Shown: positions 15,207-25,891, numbered from the stretch's first letter. The stretch is DNA of 59,521 nt from Ructibacterium gallinarum (GCF_014982785.1 NZ_JADCKB010000021.1:1-59521); one strand, 5' to 3'. Numbers and translations are program-made. The notes: generated by a model from the letters alone, not told the origin.

Positions 15207-15381
15207 TTTCTAATCCTTTATATTTTCTTGTATTGAAGCATATTACACCATCACAAAATAATCTCATTCTGCTCTTGCTGCGTTTTGCCTGTAGAATATG
15301 AAAAGTACTTACTAAGCTTTTATGAGATGCATTGCTTGACAATGGCGTAGGTGGGATGATTTTTCTGCAATAGAAGTATCT

Positions 15382-17424
15382 CTATTTCAGTTTCAGAACG
15401 CATACACCGTATTTGTCAATTGTTCCGCATGTCAGATCTCCATACAATATGTCAAAATCATAAGGCAAACTAATGTTCTGAGGCGTTTCAGTATAATTTA
15501 TAACAAATGCATATGCCTCTCCATCGGTTCCATAACGCCACTGTACATTAACACCTCGCGGCGTATCCGGTATTTTCTCTTTCGGCAGCACCGGCTTAAG
15601 TGCTTCACCATATGCTTTTATAAGGCCCTCTTCCTCCAACTCTGCTGCTATATAATAGGCTTTTCCATTTCCAAAATGATTTACTGTAAAGGCAGGCATA
15701 CCCGCATAAAAATCCGTCTTGTATGTTCCAAGCGCTTCTGCTCCGTTTAAATGGGATAACTCACAGTAACGGGTTGCCCTGTATTCTTTGCCAAACATCT
15801 CCACCGTATTTTCGTGGATATCATACAATGCATCTGTTTCCTCGTACAGTATTCCAAGGACGTTTCCAAGCGGATAGTAGTCCTTCCCCTGCCAACAAAG
15901 ATTCTCCTCGTCTACAATGCCTGTACAATAAGTCGAAACAAAAACGCCGCCGTCTTGAACGAATTCTTCAATTTTTTCGACAAGTCCTCTTCGTAATATA
16001 TACATCATTGGCGCTACAACAACTTTATAGCGCGCAAGAGCAATACCCCCGCTGACAATATCCTCTGTGCCGATAATGTCCACGCCTGCGTTCAAATGCC
16101 AAAGCGCACCCAGATTTTTAAACAGGGTGGTTTCAAAGCCCTTTCGTTTTTCAAAGTTTCTAAAACCTTCAATAATATCGAGCGTCCATGCACAATCGTA
16201 ATCAAACAGGAATGCAACATCATTATGCGAAAGAGTATCCTGAATCTGCACAAGCTGTTCAAGAGCCTTACCTACATTCTCGACCTCATGAAATATTCTT
16301 GTCTTGTCCGTTCCGTCATGACCGATTGCCGCTCCATGAAACTGTTCCAGCTGGCCTCTGCTTTTTCGCCATTGGAAAAACTGCACCGTGTTACTGCCAT
16401 GTGCCACTGCCTGCATTGACGACATGAGATGAAAACCGCAAGGCCGTAGCTTTGCCGCAGGCTGCCAGTTGGTTGCCGAAGGCGAGCTTTCCATCATCAT
16501 AAACGGTTTGTCAGGTTTCATTGCATTGTATAAGCTGTGATAAAACGCGGTTTCAACTGCTATTTCACAATTATCATTTTTTGAATACCAATTCGGGTAA
16601 TTGTCCCACGAAACAATATCAACATGTTTGCACAGCTTATAATAATCAATCTCGAATGTATTCATGATATTTGTTGTAACCGGCAGATCGGGATTATATT
16701 TTTTTACCGTCTTCACTTCTTCTCTATAAAAATCCACCAGTAGATCCGATTTAAAACGCTTCCAGGCCAGCTTTAAACCTACTGAATGTTCTTCTCCTTG
16801 AAGATTGGGCGGCTGTATCTGTGAAAAATCGCTATATTTATGGCTCCAAAAGCCATTCCACCAAAACTTATTCAATGTATCGATATCCTTATACGTTTTC
16901 TTCAGCCATGCTCTGAAATTTTCCCTGCAAAGTGGACACAGACAATCATATGGCGCATTGGTGTCCATCTCGTTTGAGATATGCCACATGATCACACCCG
17001 GATGATGTGCATATCTTTCTGCCAGCTTCTCATCTATTATGTGAACCTTTTCGCGATAAACTGGAGAAGAATAGCAATGATTATGCCGAAAGTTATACTC
17101 ATATCTATTCCCAGCACCATCCATACGATTTACTTCAGGATAGTTTATGCCCAGCCAAGGCGGCCTTGCCCCTGACGGGGTCGCAAGAATTGTGTAAATC
17201 CCATTTTTATACAGGCTGTCGATGACTCCATCAAGCCACTCGAAATTAAAAACACCCTCCACAGGCTCCAATATGCTCCATGAGAATATACCAATGGACA
17301 TGACGTTACACTTTGCCTTTTTCATATATTCTATATCCGCTTTAAGCACATCAGGACAGTCAAGCCATTGGTCGGGATTATAGTCTGCTCCATGCCATAA
17401 TTTAGGTAATTTATTATTTATCAT
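15382..17424 (-). CDS. GH42 beta-galactosidase (680 aa)
   Basis: Cytoplasmic beta-galactosidase of family GH42. Catalytic acid/base E152 in WHISNEM and nucleophile E312 in MMMESSPSA. C161, C163 and C166 in DCLCPLC with C117 resemble the Zn-binding cysteine cluster of many GH42 enzymes. The trimer-forming domain and C-terminal beta domain complete the normal 650-700 residues. No signal peptide, so it acts on imported galacto-oligosaccharides, for example from arabinogalactan. It has its own upstream inverted repeat (17456-17482) and a possible promoter, and is the last gene of the locus. AAGGAGAGAG precedes the ATG. Confidence 0.93.
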   Translation of the reverse strand: MINNKLPKLWHGADYNPDQWLDCPDVLKADIEYMKKAKCNVMSIGIFSWSILEPVEGVFNFEWLDGVIDSLYKNGIYTILATPSGARPPWLGINYPEVNRMDGAGNRYEYNFRHNHCYSSPVYREKVHIIDEKLAERYAHHPGVIMWHISNEMDTNAPYDCLCPLCRENFRAWLKKTYKDIDTLNKFWWNGFWSHKYSDFSQIQPPNLQGEEHSVGLKLAWKRFKSDLLVDFYREEVKTVKKYNPDLPVTTNIMNTFEIDYYKLCKHVDIVSWDNYPNWYSKNDNCEIAVETAFYHSLYNAMKPDKPFMMMESSPSATNWQPAAKLRPCGFHLMSSMQAVAHGSNTVQFFQWRKSRGQLEQFHGAAIGHDGTDKTRIFHEVENVGKALEQLVQIQDTLSHNDVAFLFDYDCAWTLDIIEGFRNFEKRKGFETTLFKNLGALWHLNAGVDIIGTEDIVSGGIALARYKVVVAPMMYILRRGLVEKIEEFVQDGGVFVSTYCTGIVDEENLCWQGKDYYPLGNVLGILYEETDALYDIHENTVEMFGKEYRATRYCELSHLNGAEALGTYKTDFYAGMPAFTVNHFGNGKAYYIAAELEEEGLIKAYGEALKPVLPKEKIPDTPRGVNVQWRYGTDGEAYAFVINYTETPQNISLPYDFDILYGDLTCGTIDKYGVCVLKLK

Positions 17425-17435
17425 TTTCTCTCTCC

Positions 17436-17482
17436 TTCTGCCTTATACAAATATAGGCAGAGCAACATAACATCACTCTGCC
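17436..17482 (-). promoter_or_regulatory. GGCAGAG inverted repeat in the GH42 leader
   Basis: GGCAGAG (17456-17462) and CTCTGCC (17476-17482) form a perfect 7-bp inverted repeat with 13 bases between. A third half-site TCTGCC lies at 17436-17441, 20 bases away, close to the start codon. A TATATT box (complement of 17484-17489) and a TATAAT box (complement of 17501-17506) lie just upstream. A nearly identical repeat occurs in the leader of the solute-binding-protein gene (35264-35288), so this is a candidate shared operator or RNA element. Confidence 0.5.
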
Positions 17483-17491
17483 CAATATACA

Positions 17492-20377
17492 TCAATCAAA
17501 ATTATAAATGATATAGCATCTTCCTGCGCCCTCGTGTGTCTGAATTAACAACCTCGAAAACTTCTCGCCGTATTCCACATACGGACGCAAATCATCATAT
17601 GTGCCAACTCTTATCGTTGCTTTGCTCGGATCGTCCTGCGGTCCTTCATAAACGATCGTTCCGTGGTACTGCCACGCGATATTGCTAATTCTTCCAGTTG
17701 CACGCATGTCATAGCTTCCGTCGGCCAGCTTATTCCCATACATGACTGAAAAGTCAGGTGAATCTGACAATTCATACACACCTGCATAAAAGTTAAGCTC
17801 CGTATTAAGTCCGGCAAACCCATTATAGGTTGTGCTTAACTCCTCTGGCAGATTGCCAACTGTTGCCGGTATGGTACCCGCTGCATCAAAATACACTAGC
17901 TGTATTTCAGTTACAAGGTTAACCTTACCATAAAGCCTGATCAACTGTCCCTTTTCGAGCCCCTCACAAATTGAGCTATCCTCACATTCAAACGTCCTTG
18001 CGTTTTTGCCCGATATAACATCGATATAGGTAGAGGAAAAGCCATCATCATTAAGCTGCTTGTAGGACTGTACAAACATTGCTGTTGCAATAACATAATC
18101 ACCATCCATAATTTCCGATGCAGCCGCACTCTCAACATACTGTACCATCAAGCCCGGCCTTTGCTGCTCTACATCGTATACTTGTGCTTTAATACCTGAC
18201 TGCCATGTGGGTTTTTGTGAGCTGTAATAGCTCTCATCTGTGGTTTCCTGTGACGGTACGACAAAGTATACATCAGGATTAAGATACCGGCCAACCCATT
18301 GTCCGTTTTCCTGTTCAAGCACGCGGTATTGGAACTCGCTGCCGATGAAAAAGTTGTCGGAGCTGCCGGCTATGTCAAGATGTGTTTCTTCCTCAAAGCC
18401 TGTTGAAACACCTGTACTGGCAGTGAGAACTTGCAGCTCGGTTATCATATTATCTTTTGTCTTATAACGCACAACCTGCGAAAGGTCAAAATCGGGATTT
18501 GCATATTTGGCGCTCTGTCTCAAAAGCGTTTCAGCATTGTCTTTTGCTTTTTCACCGTTAATTTTTAAATTGTCAGCGCACTGAAATTCTGTAATTTCAC
18601 CGTCCTCGGTAAACAGTCTGACTGCCATTAACTCGCCTTTGGTCAGCCCTGTACTAAATGCCGCAGAAACCAGATATCCGTATACAAAATCACTCTCCGA
18701 TTCGCTGCCAGAAAGTGCTGTAAGCTTGCCTCCCGCGTCAAGCAGGAAAGTCCCCTCCTGCGTATCGTTCAGTCTGTATAAACCATCCCCGAAATAATTG
18801 GTGTTAGCTATATAATACACATTGCTATCCAATTCAATTTTTCCTTCATTTGGATAACGGGCTGTGACCGTGCCGCTGACAGTCCTTTGGGAAACAACCA
18901 TTTTGGCATAAACAACATTATATTTTTCAGCATAGTCAGCAACATTATAAACTGTCTGCCCATACGGCATATAAACACTCAACACCGCACCGCTCTTAAA
19001 AGCCGACGCATCAAAAGTCTCTTCGCCGCTCTCAGTAGTTTTATAAATACTGTCTGCACCCGTCTCCGCATTGTACACATCGACATAAATATCGCTTGCG
19101 TCAATGGTAAACATGGTAGTATCATACTGCAATCTGACAGTTAATTCGCTTTCATCAAAGCTCGCAGCTCTTATTATGTAGTTTGTATATTCCTCAATAT
19201 CAACAACCGTGTATCCGCTATCGGTTCGCACATATCTGATGCTTCCGTCTTTAATTTTAAAAATATCCTCATTGTAAGCTAGCTCCGGCACAGTGCCATT
19301 ATATAAAAGAGTGGCGCCGCTAAGGTTAACCGTCACCTGTCTGTCCGCATTGTTATAATGAGTGAGTATGCCATCATGAAAGCTTACAAAATCCTCTGCG
19401 GCAACGATGGTCTCCGTGGTTCTTTCAGTGGCCGCCATATAGATAAGTTCTTTGGTGTCCGTGTCATACCAAAAGTTTACATCATAACCTAAAAACGCAT
19501 TAAAGCTGTCGGTACAGGGATACATCTTTCCATCGATGCTAAGCTGTCCCTCAGCGGGTGTGGTTTTGCCGTCAATGCTTGCAAACCGGTTTGTCTCGAC
19601 CAACCCTCTATCCTTTACAGCATGATATATATGAAGGAGAGGGGCATCCCCATCCGAGGCTGTAACTATCGTTTCATCATTGATATATTCCAGGCGGGCC
19701 ATTGGTGTTTCAAGCACATCTGCAAGGATTCTGGCCATATCAATACGGGTAATAGCCTGCTGATTATTCACACTATTTGCATTCAACATTCCCAATCTTG
19801 CTGCTACTGATTTGAACCCTGTCGGATAACCGCCAAGTTCTTCTGCAAGCGATGCATAACCCAGTGCACGCAATACCATAACCATCGCATCCTCGAATGA
19901 TATGGTATCATTTACACCAAACGTATTGTTTTCAAATCCTGAAACAATACCAAGGCGAACTGCTGTGTAAACCAAACCATAATATTCGTGATCTTTAGGA
20001 ACATCGTAAAACTGTCCTACCATTGAGCTATTTTCACTGTCATAGTCAATTTTAAAAAGCTTCAGCAAGCCCTCTAAGAATTCGGGGCGGCTAATATAAA
20101 CATTCGGTTTAAACATACCTGTTCCGTCATAGTCGCCCATAATACCAAGTGCGCCGAGTATCCCAACCACAGATAATTCATTTGTATCAGGATAGCTGAT
20201 TAACCCCTGCTGACTGACCAAGGTCTCAGTCTCGCTTTGGTCACCGTTCAAATCAACGCCATCATATTCCTGACCGGGTCTCATGATAATGACCTCTTCA
20301 TCATCGTCAGCATAACCTGCAATGCACGGGAGTGCAAGTGTCAGGATTAAAAATAAAACACCTAATCGTTTTAACAA
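17492..20377 (-). CDS. SLH-domain surface protein of unknown function (961 aa)
   Basis: Signal peptide (LKRLGVLFLILTLALPCIAG) and three N-terminal SLH-like repeats at about residues 50-230 (for example 'FYDVPKDHEYYGLVYTAVRL' then 'GIVSGFENNTFGVNDTISFE'), which bind the secondary cell-wall polymer. The remaining ~700 residues are repetitive beta-rich sequence with no glycosidase motif I recognise. The start is taken as TTG at 20377 because GGAGG lies 9 bases before it and the signal peptide then begins correctly; the longer frame to 20440 has no site. It follows the SLH-anchored hydrolase gene by 34 bases. Probably a structural or glycan-binding partner on the cell surface. Confidence 0.75.
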   Translation of the reverse strand: MLKRLGVLFLILTLALPCIAGYADDDEEVIIMRPGQEYDGVDLNGDQSETETLVSQQGLISYPDTNELSVVGILGALGIMGDYDGTGMFKPNVYISRPEFLEGLLKLFKIDYDSENSSMVGQFYDVPKDHEYYGLVYTAVRLGIVSGFENNTFGVNDTISFEDAMVMVLRALGYASLAEELGGYPTGFKSVAARLGMLNANSVNNQQAITRIDMARILADVLETPMARLEYINDETIVTASDGDAPLLHIYHAVKDRGLVETNRFASIDGKTTPAEGQLSIDGKMYPCTDSFNAFLGYDVNFWYDTDTKELIYMAATERTTETIVAAEDFVSFHDGILTHYNNADRQVTVNLSGATLLYNGTVPELAYNEDIFKIKDGSIRYVRTDSGYTVVDIEEYTNYIIRAASFDESELTVRLQYDTTMFTIDASDIYVDVYNAETGADSIYKTTESGEETFDASAFKSGAVLSVYMPYGQTVYNVADYAEKYNVVYAKMVVSQRTVSGTVTARYPNEGKIELDSNVYYIANTNYFGDGLYRLNDTQEGTFLLDAGGKLTALSGSESESDFVYGYLVSAAFSTGLTKGELMAVRLFTEDGEITEFQCADNLKINGEKAKDNAETLLRQSAKYANPDFDLSQVVRYKTKDNMITELQVLTASTGVSTGFEEETHLDIAGSSDNFFIGSEFQYRVLEQENGQWVGRYLNPDVYFVVPSQETTDESYYSSQKPTWQSGIKAQVYDVEQQRPGLMVQYVESAAASEIMDGDYVIATAMFVQSYKQLNDDGFSSTYIDVISGKNARTFECEDSSICEGLEKGQLIRLYGKVNLVTEIQLVYFDAAGTIPATVGNLPEELSTTYNGFAGLNTELNFYAGVYELSDSPDFSVMYGNKLADGSYDMRATGRISNIAWQYHGTIVYEGPQDDPSKATIRVGTYDDLRPYVEYGEKFSRLLIQTHEGAGRCYIIYNFD

Positions 20378-20411
20378 ATTTATACGCCTCCTCTGCACAT
20401 GAATACTGCAT

Positions 20412-22769
20412 TTAAAGATTGCGATACAAACGGCAAACAACCGCAGCCGCCTCTGCCCTGGTTACAGGCCTGTCAAGGCTAAGTGAACTGTTTTCATAAA
20501 GTCTGGTCAAATAGCCTTCTTTTATAGCAAATAATACGTTTTCCTTTGCCGATTCGCTTAAATTGCTCATATCGATTTCACTGATACTACTTTCATCAGA
20601 TGTGCCGCCGCTTATATTATGGTTTATGCATATCTGCTTAACCGCTCTGCATATCTCCTCAAAGCTGATTTTGTTTTCGGGATAGAAATACGCGTCACGA
20701 ATAATCCCTTCTGCATACGCAACACCTGCTCCGTCTGCGTACCAGCTGTCAGCTGAAACATCCTCATAGAATGTGCCTGCATACTTACCCGTTACATGCA
20801 GCATTCGTGCAAGCATTTCATAAAATTCCGCTCTGGTAATATCATTTGACGGATGAAACAGACTGTCTCCGTTGCCGCAAACGATACCTGCCTGACGAAT
20901 GATCTCTATCTCATTTTTTGCCCAGCTATCATCGGTATCAGCAAATGCCCCTTCTGTAAACGTAACAGTTTCTTCTATCACCTCATTTTCTGTATCACCG
21001 CCTATTTGCGGAATGTGTTCGGTCGTTTTAAGTCTGAGTGCAACAAGACCGTTACCCCGAAGCTGATAGCTGGTAAAATTCGGCTCATTTTTTTCTGTTT
21101 TAATGTATTGCGTAAGCTCTGCGCTTTCGGCATCATAGGAATATGTCAATGGATTCGGTGCAACCACCTGCATCTCCTCTACCAATGTAAAATTGTGTGG
21201 AAGGTCAAATTCTATATCTATGACATCATCTGCGTTTTTGTTGGTCAGAAGCAGAATCAATTCATCCGTTCCATTTGCCATTGCATTTACTGAAAAGCTC
21301 TCTGATTTTTCAGCAATTATCCCCTGTGAATTTGGAGTCGGGTCGACTGTATAACCATAGGTACTGTTCCATCTGGGTTCTACGCCGTCTTCTATCCAAT
21401 GCCAATCCGTGAATATGACACGGTCGCCCATTGCATCGTGATACATTCTGTATACCTTTTCAATTGGGGACGGGAAAACGCCGTGCTCAGGATTATATAT
21501 CCAATAAGCCCAGTCCGGACAGTCTATACCGCTTGTCTGGCCAAGAACACCGTGATAGTTGTTACCATCCCACCAAGGTGTCTGAAAGGTTAAGTTAAGA
21601 TAATGCATTACACTGGAGGCTGCCTCAAATGTACTGCTTCTTTTTAATCTTGTCCCGGACGTCCATCTCGCATGTTCTGTACACGAAATCTTTATATCCT
21701 TGAGATTTCCGTTTTCGTCTCGCAAGTCGAGTTCTGCGACATTTTCGTCAATGATGCTTTTCATATCCTTACAGAAGCCCAGTAGCATTTCCTGTGAATT
21801 TCCGTCATAATAGCCGTGCCATGACATCGCATCAACATACGGTGCGAGCACATAGCTGATCTCATCCACCCATTGCCGGTATGTATCACCTATTCCCCAT
21901 GGAGCTGTCGGCCCACAGAACATAACCTTGGCATCCGGATTGACCTCTTTAATCACTTTGGCAAGTCTAACCGCGACGTCCTTGTACCAATCCATTCTCT
22001 TTTGGTTAGGATACGGCCTCAAATATTCAATTTCATTACCAAGCTCCCAATAGAAAATCTTGATGGGTTCTTCAATCCCATAGTATTCCACTCTCAGCCT
22101 GCCCCACTCGGATTCGTCCTTTTCGTCATAGCAAAAGGCCATAAAACTACGCAAATCCTCCTCTGACATGTACCATGGCGTAATACATGGAACAAACGAG
22201 GTTTCGGGATTGTTGATATACGCCAGCTGGACCAGTTCGCCAAACCCGAGTCTTCTAATCTCAGAATTTACAGTCACTTTAGGCTCATAACTAATCATAT
22301 TTTCCTCTATCGGTGCTGTTCCGCCCCTGTCTTCCACAGGGCCAAGCGTATCTAGTAGGTTCACCCGGCTCGATGCCGTACCACCAATACGCCAGCATGG
22401 AATCGGCGCCATTCCTTTCAGCTGATCCACAATTTCAGGTTTGAATACGCCTCCTTCATAAAACCAATCATACATATCAACATATTCACATTGTACGCCC
22501 AGGTTTTCTTCAACAGCATCCCACATTTTTGTTTCATCTATCGTGACAAGTGCTTTTTTATATGTTTCTTCGCCGCCGTAAAGCTGTTCTGCATTCATCT
22601 CTGCTATGGTTGCCTTTTTATTTGCCGCAAGCAGAGCGTCAAGCTCACTGGTACGGGCATTGATGGCGTCTTTTGATAAAGCATCATCCGCGGCCGATAC
22701 GCCAAGCATGCCAAGACTCATTACCGCTGCAAGTGTTACTGCCACCCATCTTTTAAAGCTTTTATTCAC
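20412..22769 (-). CDS. SLH-anchored clan GH-A-like glycoside hydrolase (785 aa)
   Basis: Secreted enzyme with a signal peptide (residues 1-26), a (beta/alpha)8 catalytic region and C-terminal SLH repeats (about 610-785). The catalytic pair fits clan GH-A: acid/base E246 in YWELGNEIEY and probable nucleophile E365 in SCTEHARW; 'CWRIGGTASSR' (125-135) recalls the RxGG strand of GH51/GH79 enzymes. The likely target is an arabinoside, uronide or similar plant glycan bond; the family is not certain. The GTG start overlaps the upstream stop by 8 bases (translational coupling). It shares its catalytic layout with the unanchored protein at 26971-29508. Confidence 0.8.
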   Translation of the reverse strand: MNKSFKRWVAVTLAAVMSLGMLGVSAADDALSKDAINARTSELDALLAANKKATIAEMNAEQLYGGEETYKKALVTIDETKMWDAVEENLGVQCEYVDMYDWFYEGGVFKPEIVDQLKGMAPIPCWRIGGTASSRVNLLDTLGPVEDRGGTAPIEENMISYEPKVTVNSEIRRLGFGELVQLAYINNPETSFVPCITPWYMSEEDLRSFMAFCYDEKDESEWGRLRVEYYGIEEPIKIFYWELGNEIEYLRPYPNQKRMDWYKDVAVRLAKVIKEVNPDAKVMFCGPTAPWGIGDTYRQWVDEISYVLAPYVDAMSWHGYYDGNSQEMLLGFCKDMKSIIDENVAELDLRDENGNLKDIKISCTEHARWTSGTRLKRSSTFEAASSVMHYLNLTFQTPWWDGNNYHGVLGQTSGIDCPDWAYWIYNPEHGVFPSPIEKVYRMYHDAMGDRVIFTDWHWIEDGVEPRWNSTYGYTVDPTPNSQGIIAEKSESFSVNAMANGTDELILLLTNKNADDVIDIEFDLPHNFTLVEEMQVVAPNPLTYSYDAESAELTQYIKTEKNEPNFTSYQLRGNGLVALRLKTTEHIPQIGGDTENEVIEETVTFTEGAFADTDDSWAKNEIEIIRQAGIVCGNGDSLFHPSNDITRAEFYEMLARMLHVTGKYAGTFYEDVSADSWYADGAGVAYAEGIIRDAYFYPENKISFEEICRAVKQICINHNISGGTSDESSISEIDMSNLSESAKENVLFAIKEGYLTRLYENSSLSLDRPVTRAEAAAVVCRLYRNL

Positions 22770-25700
22770 TTATAGTCACCTCTACTTCTCTCTGTATAAG
22801 CTCGTAAATCATCTTGGCACTTTCTGCACGGGTAATGCTGTCCGCAGGGCGCATGGCGCCATTATCGCCGTTGATTACGCCGCCAACCTGTAGTTCGGAG
22901 ATGGCATAAACCGCCCAATCTGAAATAGCATTCGCATCGGTAAAACGGATCAGTTCATAAACCGGTGCAAGCGTTTTTCCTTGTGCTGTCATAATTCTAT
23001 GAAGAATTACCGCTGCCTCTTCACGGCTGATTGCCGCATCGGGGTTTGCGTTGTTTTGGTTATCGCCCTGTAATACTCCGGCATCTGCGGCCGCCTTAAC
23101 ATACGGATAGTACCACGCGCTGACATCAACATCGTTAAACAACGGTTCATCTTCCACAATTTCGCCTTCCGTTGTTTGCTCTGCTTCTTCTGCCGTCGTC
23201 TCATCCGCTTCTTCCGTGGGTTCTTCTGTAACCAACATATCTGAAGCCACCAAAGAAAGCTTTAAAAATTCTGCACGGGTAACGGAGGCATCCGGCATAA
23301 ACATCCCGTCCTCGTAGCCATCTGCGGCACCTATCGCATTCAAATACCGGATTGGCTCATATCCCCAATAGCTTTCAGGGACATCGCTGAATATCTGCAC
23401 TCTATCAACAACCGGATCGGTGTCGGGTTTGGCTTCCGGCAGGACATCTAAATTCTCCTCGAAGCGAACGCCGCCCCCAAAACTACCGCCGCTGCCACCG
23501 CCTGAACTGGGCCGTCTGTTTCCCGTACTGCCGGTATTGCTGTCATCAGCTGCGGTCTCACGATAACTGTCAATGGCTGTTTTAAGTTCCGCCACTGTGT
23601 TGATATCTGCACTGATCAGATTTTTGGCCAATGTAGTTTTGTCCTTAATTGCGCTGTAGTGATCTGCATCATATCCGATTTCGGCCGCACAATCGTCCAG
23701 CATGGTTATCAGATATTTCTCCGAAAGCCCCGCATTTTTATATGCTGCCATGACGTAGGCCTCCTTAAAGGTCTGAACAAGTTGATCATAGCAGGTGAAC
23801 TGTAGATTGCTTAAAGCTGTGTGAACGGCTTTTTCGCACTCTATATAATACTTGTTATCAATAGGCAGATTTAAAATCGTGTTATTTTCTTCTATTGCGG
23901 TCTTGATGGCATCGGTCTCTTCGGTCGGTGCAGCAAGATTGCAAACTCTGCCCGTGTATAGCTCTTTTAAGAGTGATTGCTCCATCTCTTTTATTGCTTC
24001 AATACTGCTGCAGATATATTCCTTACCAGCTGCCGCCACTCTTTCTGCAAAATAATCAAGTTCGGTCTTTTGCTGCGCATCTGCCTGGGTATTGTCAATT
24101 TCAAGCAGACTTCTGTTGCTGACAGCATCTACGTTAAAGATGCTGTTTGTCTGAACAACCGAAAAGAAATCTTTGATAGCAGCAATATCATCATCCTTGA
24201 CCGCCCGGTTAAGGGTATCGACGATATCCTGCTGATCTGCAAGATACTGATTCATTACAGCGGGGTCACCGCTTTCAATCGCCGCAGTCATCGGGCCTAC
24301 AATTCTAAGCTTTTTTGTCAGCGTTCCGCCACCTGCAAAGCTGTATGTAACGGCTGCCTCACCCTCAGCTGTACCATATACGGTATCATTTTCATCATCG
24401 ACAACCGCAATATTTTCGTCATCAACCGCAAGACGCACACCATCGTAAACGGTTATGCCCTTTACGGCATAGATGTCATACTTTTTGGGATCTTCCCCTG
24501 CTCTCGTCTTCGTTATATCCATAGCAATATCTCCCACAATTGCATATACCTTCATATCGGCAGGGATTTCATCTGTTCCGTCCGGCAGTGTCAGCGCCGA
24601 ATACTTTATCTCTACATCGTCTATCGCGGGCATCCATTCTCCATCTGCATTTAGTACTGCAGAAATTATTTCTCCATCTGCAGTTGTGAGCATAAGAGTT
24701 TTACCCGCAAGCGTTGGACTGATGATACCTGAGATGGCAGCACCATTCTTCTGGCCGAGGTCAATTCTTCCTTCCACAGCAGTTTTGTGTTGAACACCAT
24801 TAATACAAAGATTAACATTTCTTTGCTCTATGCCTTCGTCCCATATCCTTAAATCTTTAAATGTGACATCGTCATAACCCGCTGCCAGAAATTCAATGGT
24901 GTAATTTTCTGCATTGGAGAACAGATTACCATAGTCCGCATCATTATATACAAAATCCTGATTGAATTTAGCGCTGTCATCAAAGTTAAAGCGGTTATTG
25001 GCTGCATCGTACGTCTGCGGTATGTTGGACTGCGAAGTGGTCGGGGTATCCCCTCTGTCCGCAAAACCGTCAAGATAGTTCGTCACCCGCCACGCAACCG
25101 TCTCTCCATTATTGCTGCTTCCCTTGCCTGTCGCAAAGGCCTCCCAGCCAATTCTCTCACCATCGGTAATAATGGTCCATTCTACCACCTTTTGGTTTGG
25201 CATAAAATGGTTGACCACATGCCCGCCAAAGCTGTAGTTGGACGTATGTTCTCCTACATTTGCATTATGTGCTTGCATCACGGCCACGCCATCTTTTACA
25301 ACCTTGACATATGCAGAGGAGATGTTATCGCTCGCCCAGACAAACGCCGCAGGACGCCAGCCCTTCATGCCAAACTCCAGATAGCTTGTCTTATCCTCAT
25401 TCGTGTAAATTCTGATAGCACCAAGTGGCGGCCAGTTGCTGTTTGTCATGTCCAGCGTAAAGGTCAGCTTTTTGATGGATGTAAATGCTGTGTCAAGGCT
25501 AATCGATATGGGGAGCTTATCTACAGTTGCTCTTGCCGCTATTCCGTCCGAGACAGGCTTTATATACCAGTCGTTGGTGGTGTCTGTGTCATGCCCCGTC
25601 CATATGCCGCCGTCGCGCCTTACGGCAAAATCGGGCTCTCCATACATGACACGCCCGTCGACATCATCGTCTTCAAGATCATCATAACCGTATCCGTCCA

Positions 25701-25872
25701 AGCGTATCAGTGTTCCATCCGGGTTGGTATCCGCATCGTACACACCCCAATTTTCAACAAATACGGGCACAGGCTCTGCAGATACAGTCGGTAAAATGCC
25801 GGCTGCACAGAGTACAACAGCTATCACAGTCAAGCCCGCTGCCGCTCTTTTGCCAATTCTTTTAAATCCCAT
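22762..25872 (-). CDS. SLH-anchored protein with a new ~310-residue N-terminal domain (1036 aa)
   Basis: Signal peptide, then an unrecognised beta-rich domain (about 35-350) with landmarks 'VFVENWGVYDADTNPDGTL', 'YLEFGMKGWRPAAFVWAS' and 'EWTIITDGERIGWEAFATG'. An Ig-like/bacterial surface segment (350-520), a helical region (520-800), a Gly/Ser linker (SSGGGSGGSFGGG) and three C-terminal SLH repeats (about 850-1030) follow. The N-terminal DNA is nearly identical to the start of the gene at 29634-31913. The lectin-like look suggests a glycan-binding module displayed on the cell wall. No catalytic motif seen. Confidence 0.8.
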   Translation of the reverse strand: MGFKRIGKRAAAGLTVIAVVLCAAGILPTVSAEPVPVFVENWGVYDADTNPDGTLIRLDGYGYDDLEDDDVDGRVMYGEPDFAVRRDGGIWTGHDTDTTNDWYIKPVSDGIAARATVDKLPISISLDTAFTSIKKLTFTLDMTNSNWPPLGAIRIYTNEDKTSYLEFGMKGWRPAAFVWASDNISSAYVKVVKDGVAVMQAHNANVGEHTSNYSFGGHVVNHFMPNQKVVEWTIITDGERIGWEAFATGKGSSNNGETVAWRVTNYLDGFADRGDTPTTSQSNIPQTYDAANNRFNFDDSAKFNQDFVYNDADYGNLFSNAENYTIEFLAAGYDDVTFKDLRIWDEGIEQRNVNLCINGVQHKTAVEGRIDLGQKNGAAISGIISPTLAGKTLMLTTADGEIISAVLNADGEWMPAIDDVEIKYSALTLPDGTDEIPADMKVYAIVGDIAMDITKTRAGEDPKKYDIYAVKGITVYDGVRLAVDDENIAVVDDENDTVYGTAEGEAAVTYSFAGGGTLTKKLRIVGPMTAAIESGDPAVMNQYLADQQDIVDTLNRAVKDDDIAAIKDFFSVVQTNSIFNVDAVSNRSLLEIDNTQADAQQKTELDYFAERVAAAGKEYICSSIEAIKEMEQSLLKELYTGRVCNLAAPTEETDAIKTAIEENNTILNLPIDNKYYIECEKAVHTALSNLQFTCYDQLVQTFKEAYVMAAYKNAGLSEKYLITMLDDCAAEIGYDADHYSAIKDKTTLAKNLISADINTVAELKTAIDSYRETAADDSNTGSTGNRRPSSGGGSGGSFGGGVRFEENLDVLPEAKPDTDPVVDRVQIFSDVPESYWGYEPIRYLNAIGAADGYEDGMFMPDASVTRAEFLKLSLVASDMLVTEEPTEEADETTAEEAEQTTEGEIVEDEPLFNDVDVSAWYYPYVKAAADAGVLQGDNQNNANPDAAISREEAAVILHRIMTAQGKTLAPVYELIRFTDANAISDWAVYAISELQVGGVINGDNGAMRPADSITRAESAKMIYELIQREVEVTISE
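24851..25770. repeat. 920-bp direct repeat, copy A
   Basis: Aligns without gaps (constant offset of 6038) to 30889-31808, with only scattered single-base differences that I estimate at 2-4 percent. It encodes the N-terminal surface domain of the 1036-aa protein. Divergence rises sharply at both edges, pointing to recent duplication or gene conversion between two genes of the same operon. Confidence 0.88.
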
Positions 25873-25891
25873 GTGACATCCTCCTCCAGTA

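Noticed and set aside
23977-24654. 225-residue open frame on the + strand inside the SLH protein gene
   Set aside because: Antisense shadow of a well-supported coding sequence; no start signal and no recognisable domain.
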